A DNA stretch of 7,494 bases from Polaromonas sp. (lineage in GTDB: Bacteria > Pseudomonadota > Gammaproteobacteria > Burkholderiales > Burkholderiaceae_C), in contig JAHFQQ010000175.1 of NCBI GenBank assembly GCA_023259235.1, forward strand, positions 1 through 7,494. The letters run 5' to 3'. This document shows positions 5,137 to 7,494 of the stretch, one piece after another. The notes beneath the pieces were generated by a model. It saw only the letters and a program-made list of their open reading frames with translations. It did no database searches and had not been told where the DNA came from. Within the stretch, counting starts at the first letter, position 1. Every line of letters begins with the position of its first letter. A program made the translations under genes and the position numbers.

Positions 5137-6474
5137 ATGCTAGACATCAACCTGCTCCGTAAAGACCTGCCTTCCGCCATTTCCCGGCTGGAAACCCGCA
5201 AATCCCCGCAAACCTTTTTGGACGTGCAAGCGTTTCAGTTGCTGGAGACCGAGCGCAAGGCCTTGCAGATCAGGACCGAAGAGCTGCAAAACCAGCGCAA
5301 TGTCCTGTCCAGGCAGATCGGCCAGCTCAAGGCCAAAGGGGAAGATGCCAGCGCCGTCATGGCGCAAGTGAGCAGTTCCAAGGCCGAGCTGGAGTCCTCG
5401 GGCGCCCGGCTTGAACAGCTTCAAAATGAGATGCAGGCGCTACTGCTGGCGGTGCCCAACCTGCCGCACGAGAGCGTGCCGCACGGACTGAACGAGCAAG
5501 GCAATGTCGAAGTGCGCAAGTGGAGCCCGGTGGAAGGTCCGGGCGGTGAGCCAGCGGCATTTTCGTTTGAAGTGAAGGACCATGTGGATGTGGGGCAGCC
5601 GCTGGGGCTGGACTTTGCCCTGGGCACCAAGCTCACGGGTTCGCGCTTTACCGTGCTCAAGGGACCGCTGGCGCGACTGCACCGGGCCCTGGCGCAGTTC
5701 ATGCTCGATGTGCAAACGGCAGAGCATGGCTACACCGAGTGCTACACGCCCTATATCGTCAATGGCGACTCCCTGCGCGGCACCGGCCAGTTGCCCAAGT
5801 TTGAAGAAGACCTGTTTGCCACGAAAAAAGGCGGACAGGAAGGCGCGCTGGAGGCCGACAGTACGGCGCTGTACCTGATACCCACCGCCGAGGTGCCGCT
5901 GACCAACTTCATGCGCGACGAGCTTGTTCCCGAGGCCGATCTGCCGATCAGGCTCACGGCCCACACGCCGTGCTTTCGCTCGGAAGCGGGCAGCTACGGC
6001 CGCGACACGCGCGGCATGATCCGCCAGCACCAGTTCGACAAGGTGGAAATGGTGCAGATTGTTCATCCCGAGCACAGCTACGACGCGCTCGAAGTGATGA
6101 CCGGCCATGCCGAAGCGATTTTGCAAAAGCTCGGCCTGCCTTACCGTGTCATGCTGCTGTGCACCGGCGACATGGGTTTTGGCGCCAGCAAGACCTATGA
6201 CCTCGAAGTGTGGTTGCCGGGGCAAGACGCCTATCGTGAGATCAGTTCTATCTCGAACTGCGAAGCCTTCCAGTCGCGCCGGCTGCAGGCCCGGTTCAAG
6301 AACGCGCAGGGGAAAAATGAATTCGTTCACACCCTGAACGGCTCCGGCCTGGCGGTGGGGCGCACGCTGGTGGCGGTGCTGGAGAATTACCAGCGGGCCG
6401 ATGGCTCGGTAGCGGTGCCCGAGGTGCTGCGGTCCTACATGGGCGGCATGACGCTGCTGGCGCCGCCGGCCTGA
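5137..6474 (+). CDS. serS: Seryl-tRNA synthetase
   Basis: A class II synthetase of 445 residues, full length for bacteria. It attaches serine to tRNA-Ser (and to tRNA-Sec where present) in the cytoplasm. The N-terminal arm (about 27-105) is a long charged antiparallel coiled coil, rich in Gln, Glu and Lys, which binds the long variable arm of tRNA-Ser. The catalytic domain shows motif 1 around TECYTPYIVNGDSLRGTGQ (200-218), the TAEVPLTN serine-binding segment (250-257), motif 2 CFRSEAGSYGRDTRGMIRQHQ (279-299), EISSISNCEAFQSRR (368-382), and motif 3 NGSGLAVGRTLVAVLENYQ (401-419). All expected class II residues are present. Its tRNA substrate gene follows directly, as is usual in Burkholderiales. 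The start MLDINLLRKD is canonical; it has its own promoter-like sequence and probably a leaderless mRNA. Confidence 0.98.
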   Translation: MLDINLLRKDLPSAISRLETRKSPQTFLDVQAFQLLETERKALQIRTEELQNQRNVLSRQIGQLKAKGEDASAVMAQVSSSKAELESSGARLEQLQNEMQALLLAVPNLPHESVPHGLNEQGNVEVRKWSPVEGPGGEPAAFSFEVKDHVDVGQPLGLDFALGTKLTGSRFTVLKGPLARLHRALAQFMLDVQTAEHGYTECYTPYIVNGDSLRGTGQLPKFEEDLFATKKGGQEGALEADSTALYLIPTAEVPLTNFMRDELVPEADLPIRLTAHTPCFRSEAGSYGRDTRGMIRQHQFDKVEMVQIVHPEHSYDALEVMTGHAEAILQKLGLPYRVMLLCTGDMGFGASKTYDLEVWLPGQDAYREISSISNCEAFQSRRLQARFKNAQGKNEFVHTLNGSGLAVGRTLVAVLENYQRADGSVAVPEVLRSYMGGMTLLAPPA

Positions 6475-6480
6475 TAGAAT
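6475..6480 (+). promoter_or_regulatory. Candidate -10 box of the resident tRNA-Ser gene
   Basis: TAGAAT (5 of 6 to TATAAT) starts immediately after the serS stop and ends 14 bp before the first base of the tRNA fragment, the right distance for a tRNA promoter. No good -35 is visible in the serS 3' end. If active it now transcribes a broken tRNA gene and reads on towards the intact one. Confidence 0.4.
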
Positions 6481-6494
6481 CACGGCTCGACACA

Positions 6495-6533
6495 GGAGAG
6501 GTGGCAGAGTGGTCGAATGTACCTGACTCGAAA
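6495..6533 (+). pseudogene. tRNA-Ser(CGA) 5' fragment, broken after the anticodon loop
   Basis: The acceptor 5' strand GGAGAGG, the D arm and the anticodon 5' stem (CCTGA) with loop CTCGAAA (anticodon CGA at 6529-6531) are present. The next five bases, GACAG, cannot rebuild the stem (TCAGG is needed). No variable arm, T arm or CCTCTCC 3' acceptor strand follows anywhere in the window. Over 39 nt it differs from the complete tRNA-Ser at 6692 in only two bases, one in the acceptor stem and one in the anticodon stem. Confidence 0.85.
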
Positions 6534-6610
6534 GACAGTGTATTTGAAAACTAGGCAACGTAAGTAGCTGTTTTTAAACAGTATTTTGTGAAATTTGCTT
6601 CGAAAAAAGC

Positions 6611-6630
6611 TTGCAAAGATTTGCAAAGAC
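6611..6630 (+). repeat. Tandem decamer TTGCAAAGA(T/C), possible recombinase arm sites
   Basis: TTGCAAAGAT at 6611-6620 is followed directly by TTGCAAAGAC at 6621-6630; a third TTGCAAAG is at 6830-6837 on the far side of the intact tRNA. The 10-bp period is one helical turn. The 10-mer AAAGACAGTG at 6625-6634 is also present at 6531-6540, across the tRNA/foreign junction. Confidence 0.45.
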
Positions 6631-6691
6631 AGTGAAATTCTGTCTTGTATGCGCTCTGTTAGAACTGCCGCTAACAGGGTGTGAGGTGATA

Positions 6692-6779
6692 GGAGCGGTG
6701 GCAGAGTGGTCGAATGTACTTGACTCGAAATCAAGCGTACCGCAAGGTACCGTGGGTTCGAATCCCACCCGCTCCGCCA
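6692..6779 (+). tRNA. tRNA-Ser(CGA), complete, CCA encoded
   Basis: The 88-nt gene folds fully: acceptor stem GGAGCGG with CCGCTCC, discriminator G and encoded CCA; D arm; anticodon stem CTTGA/TCAAG with loop CTCGAAA, anticodon CGA at 6726-6728 reading UCG; a long class II variable arm GTACC-GCAA-GGTAC; and T arm GTGGG-TTCGAAT-CCCAC. The long variable arm and discriminator G are seryl-tRNA identity elements recognised by SerRS. Its acceptor stem and upstream flank differ from those of the broken copy at 6495, suggesting a separate origin. The promoter is unclear: the 50 bp upstream contain only weak -10-like sequences. Confidence 0.97.
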
Positions 6780-6784
6780 ACAGT

Positions 6785-6832
6785 AACGGTCTGCTGCTAT
6801 TGAAAATATAGCGCAGACCGTTTTCTTTTTTG
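6785..6832 (+). terminator. Rho-independent terminator after tRNA-Ser
   Basis: AACGGTCTGC (6785-6794) pairs perfectly with GCAGACCGTT (6813-6822). After a one-base bulge (T6795) the stem continues GCTAT (6796-6800) with ATAGC (6808-6812), loop TGAAAAT. The T-rich run TTCTTTTTT follows. It begins 5 nt after the tRNA CCA. Confidence 0.93.
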
Positions 6833-6876
6833 CAAAGTCCATCATTTTCAATCGTTTTTGCAACGCAGCGTGGTGG

Positions 6877-6923
6877 ACGATAACCACGTCGTCCTCTCTC
6901 GACTACGCACGTGGCTTTATCGT
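6877..6923. repeat. Inverted repeat at the end of the 69-residue gene
   Basis: ACGATAACCACGT (6877-6889) and ACGTGGCTTTATCGT (6909-6923) pair over 13 bp with a two-base bulge and a 19-nt loop. In the minus-strand RNA it spans the stop codon at 6903-6905. No U-run follows, so it is not a standard terminator; it could be a 3'-end stabiliser or a protein-binding site. Confidence 0.5.
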
Positions 6924-7112
6924 GGTGCCCGTGGTTGGGGTATTCGAATGCGACAAACGTTGCCGCGACTGCGTTGCCTTCAATTGATCTGCACTTGCCC
7001 GCGCCTGTTTACCCAATTCAGTTGCCCTATCACGCGCCATTTTGGCGGTGTCCTTCAGCCGCTTGATCCGGCCTTCTTCAGCACTGGGCTGATCAAATTC
7101 TGCAAGTCTCAT
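6903..7112 (-). CDS. Small hydrophilic protein of unknown function, mobile-element context
   Basis: The protein has 69 residues: MRLAEFDQPSAEEGRIKRL, then a predicted highly charged helix (KDTAKMARDRATELGKQARA, continuing SADQLKATQSRQRL) and a Ser/Thr/Pro/Lys tail. It is strongly basic, has no membrane segment or signal peptide, and the central part could form a coiled coil or bind nucleic acid. I do not recognise a named family. Short K/A/R/Q-rich helical proteins of this kind are often found in phages and integrative elements. The ATG at 7112 has a good ribosome site, GGGGG, seven bases upstream, but that site lies inside a strong hairpin (7117-7149). It is the third of three successive minus-strand frames pointing towards the tRNA. 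Confidence 0.55.
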   Translation of the reverse strand: MRLAEFDQPSAEEGRIKRLKDTAKMARDRATELGKQARASADQLKATQSRQRLSHSNTPTTGTTIKPRA

Positions 7113-7116
7113 GGTT

Positions 7117-7149
7117 CATCCCCCAATAAACAGTATTTATCAGGGGATG
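7117..7149 (-). promoter_or_regulatory. RNA hairpin that would hide the ribosome site of the 69-residue gene
   Basis: On the minus strand CATCCCCTGATAAA and TTTATTGGGGGATG pair over 14 bp, loop TACTG. The two positions that are mismatched in the plus-strand sequence become G-U wobbles only in the minus-strand RNA. The GGGGG Shine-Dalgarno of the gene starting at 7112 is fully inside the stem. Roles could be translational control, an attenuator between two cistrons, or a phage-type protein-binding operator. Confidence 0.6.
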
Positions 7150-7155
7150 CGCGGC

Positions 7156-7320
7156 TCACTTTAGCAACGTTGGGATTCCGATAACGTTGCCACGCCCATA
7201 CTGGGCTTCCAACAGCGACTTGGCCGCTATTGTGTTCTGAGCCGTCACATGCACCCACACCATGATGGTGCCGATGCCGCCGGATCGTGCAACGCGCACA
7301 TTGGCCTTGTACGTGTTCAT
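7156..7320 (-). CDS. 54-residue hypothetical protein, mobile-element type
   Basis: This short frame starts at ATG 7320, overlapping the stop of the upstream minus-strand frame (ATGA), and ends with TGA at 7156-7158. It reads MNTYKANVRVARSGGIGT, IMVWVHVTAQNTIAAKSLLE, AQYGRGNVIGIPTLLK. The pattern is two beta-strand-like segments, a helix (TIAAKSLLEAQYG) and a final strand, a compact alpha-beta arrangement. The segment A-x-N-x-x-x-A-K-x-L-x-E-A-Q-Y-G-x-G-N-V resembles small hypothetical proteins I associate with phages and integrative elements, but I cannot name a family or a function. The ATGA overlap, shared strand and lack of stops support that it is real. No clear Shine-Dalgarno precedes it except GAAGGTAAAGAAGG inside the upstream frame, which is purine-rich and well placed. 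Confidence 0.6.
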   Translation of the reverse strand: MNTYKANVRVARSGGIGTIMVWVHVTAQNTIAAKSLLEAQYGRGNVIGIPTLLK

Positions 7321-7494
7321 GCCTTCTTTACCTTCTTGAAGCCAGCACGCAATGTGCGGCTGGCCTGATCAATCTGTTCATCCAATTCGCCGGCAGTGAC
7401 CGCAGTCTTGATCACTTCCAGCGTGGCAATCAAGTCTGCCATGTCCGCTGTCTCAACAGCGTTCTTGCCTTTGATGATTTCCAGCGGCTTGGAA
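7317..7494 (-). CDS. Partial hypothetical protein, C-terminal 58 residues
   Basis: The frame runs in from the right edge and ends at TGA 7317-7319. It reads SKPLEIIKGKNAVETADMAD, LIATLEVIKTAVTAGELDEQ, IDQASRTLRAGFKKVKKA. It is helical in character, acidic in the middle and basic at the end, without membrane segments. An internal ATG (residue 18 of the visible part) is a possible start, but the frame continues beyond the window, so a longer protein is more likely. It is translationally coupled to the 54-residue frame. No family recognised. Confidence 0.5.
   Translation of the reverse strand, partial: SKPLEIIKGKNAVETADMADLIATLEVIKTAVTAGELDEQIDQASRTLRAGFKKVKKA

Larger units (their letters stand above)
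6534..7494. mobile_element. Probable left end of an integrated element at tRNA-Ser
   Basis: Sequence right of the broken tRNA changes character: AT-richer DNA, direct repeats and hairpins (6534-6691), a second tRNA of the same isoacceptor, a terminator, then small overlapping minus-strand frames without household functions. Breakage exactly at the anticodon loop, a known crossover position for tyrosine recombinases, supports integration. No integrase and no right end are in the window, so the type (prophage, ICE or genomic island) cannot be named. Confidence 0.5.

Noticed and set aside
5440..6558. Long open frame (372 codons) on the minus strand opposite serS
   Set aside because: It lies antisense to an unmistakable seryl-tRNA synthetase; its His/Arg/Gln-rich composition is typical of the antisense of GC-rich coding DNA.
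6611..6811. Plus-strand frame of 66 codons from the spacer through the tRNA
   Set aside because: It reads straight through the intact tRNA-Ser and has no ribosome site.
6858..7184. Plus-strand frame of 108 codons beyond the terminator
   Set aside because: Cys/Arg/Phe-rich with no ribosome site, and opposite the better supported minus-strand frames, which have a Shine-Dalgarno and an ATGA overlap.

Overview
The window looks like a chromosomal segment from a betaproteobacterium of the Comamonadaceae, probably Polaromonas- or Rhodoferax-like. The reasons are the high-GC coding style, the core-gene order (smr-radC diverging from fkpB-ispH, then a PLP dehydratase, then serS followed directly by tRNA-Ser), and two copies of a short intergenic repeat that I associate from memory with this family. 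The genus is an inference.

Layout. 1-434 (+): C-terminal part of an FtsX/YbbP-type ABC transporter permease. 471-824 (-): small lipoprotein-like protein with Tyr-Pro and Gly-His repeats. 825-1117: no intact gene; it holds a possible broken reading frame and one dispersed repeat. 1118-1801 (-) smr and 1815-2489 (-) radC form a tight pair. 2605-3078 (+) fkpB, 3075-4064 (+) ispH and 4069-5013 (+) a serine/threonine dehydratase-like gene form a compact run: a GTGA overlap at the first junction and a 4-nt gap at the second. 5020-5116: a cloverleaf palindrome immediately before serS. 5137-6474 (+): serS, with a promoter-like sequence whose -10 lies so close to the ATG that the mRNA would be leaderless.

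From 6475 the sequence changes. A tRNA-Ser(CGA) gene starts right after serS but breaks off after its anticodon loop (6495-6533). About 160 bp of AT-richer DNA with direct repeats and small hairpins follows, then a complete tRNA-Ser(CGA) with a different acceptor stem (6692-6779) and a strong intrinsic terminator. Beyond it lie three small minus-strand frames typical of mobile elements. The simplest reading is the left end of an integrated element that split the resident tRNA-Ser gene at its anticodon loop and brought its own tRNA-Ser(CGA). The integrase and the other half of the resident tRNA would lie outside the window.

Housekeeping roles: IspH makes the isoprenoid precursors, FkpB is a folding helper, SerRS charges tRNA-Ser, and Smr and RadC are nuclease/DNA-metabolism-type proteins. 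The parts most worth a second look are the cloverleaf next to the serS promoter, the split and replaced tRNA-Ser, an RNA hairpin that would hide a ribosome binding site at 7117-7149, and the dispersed repeat that appears to encode the N-terminus of the dehydratase.
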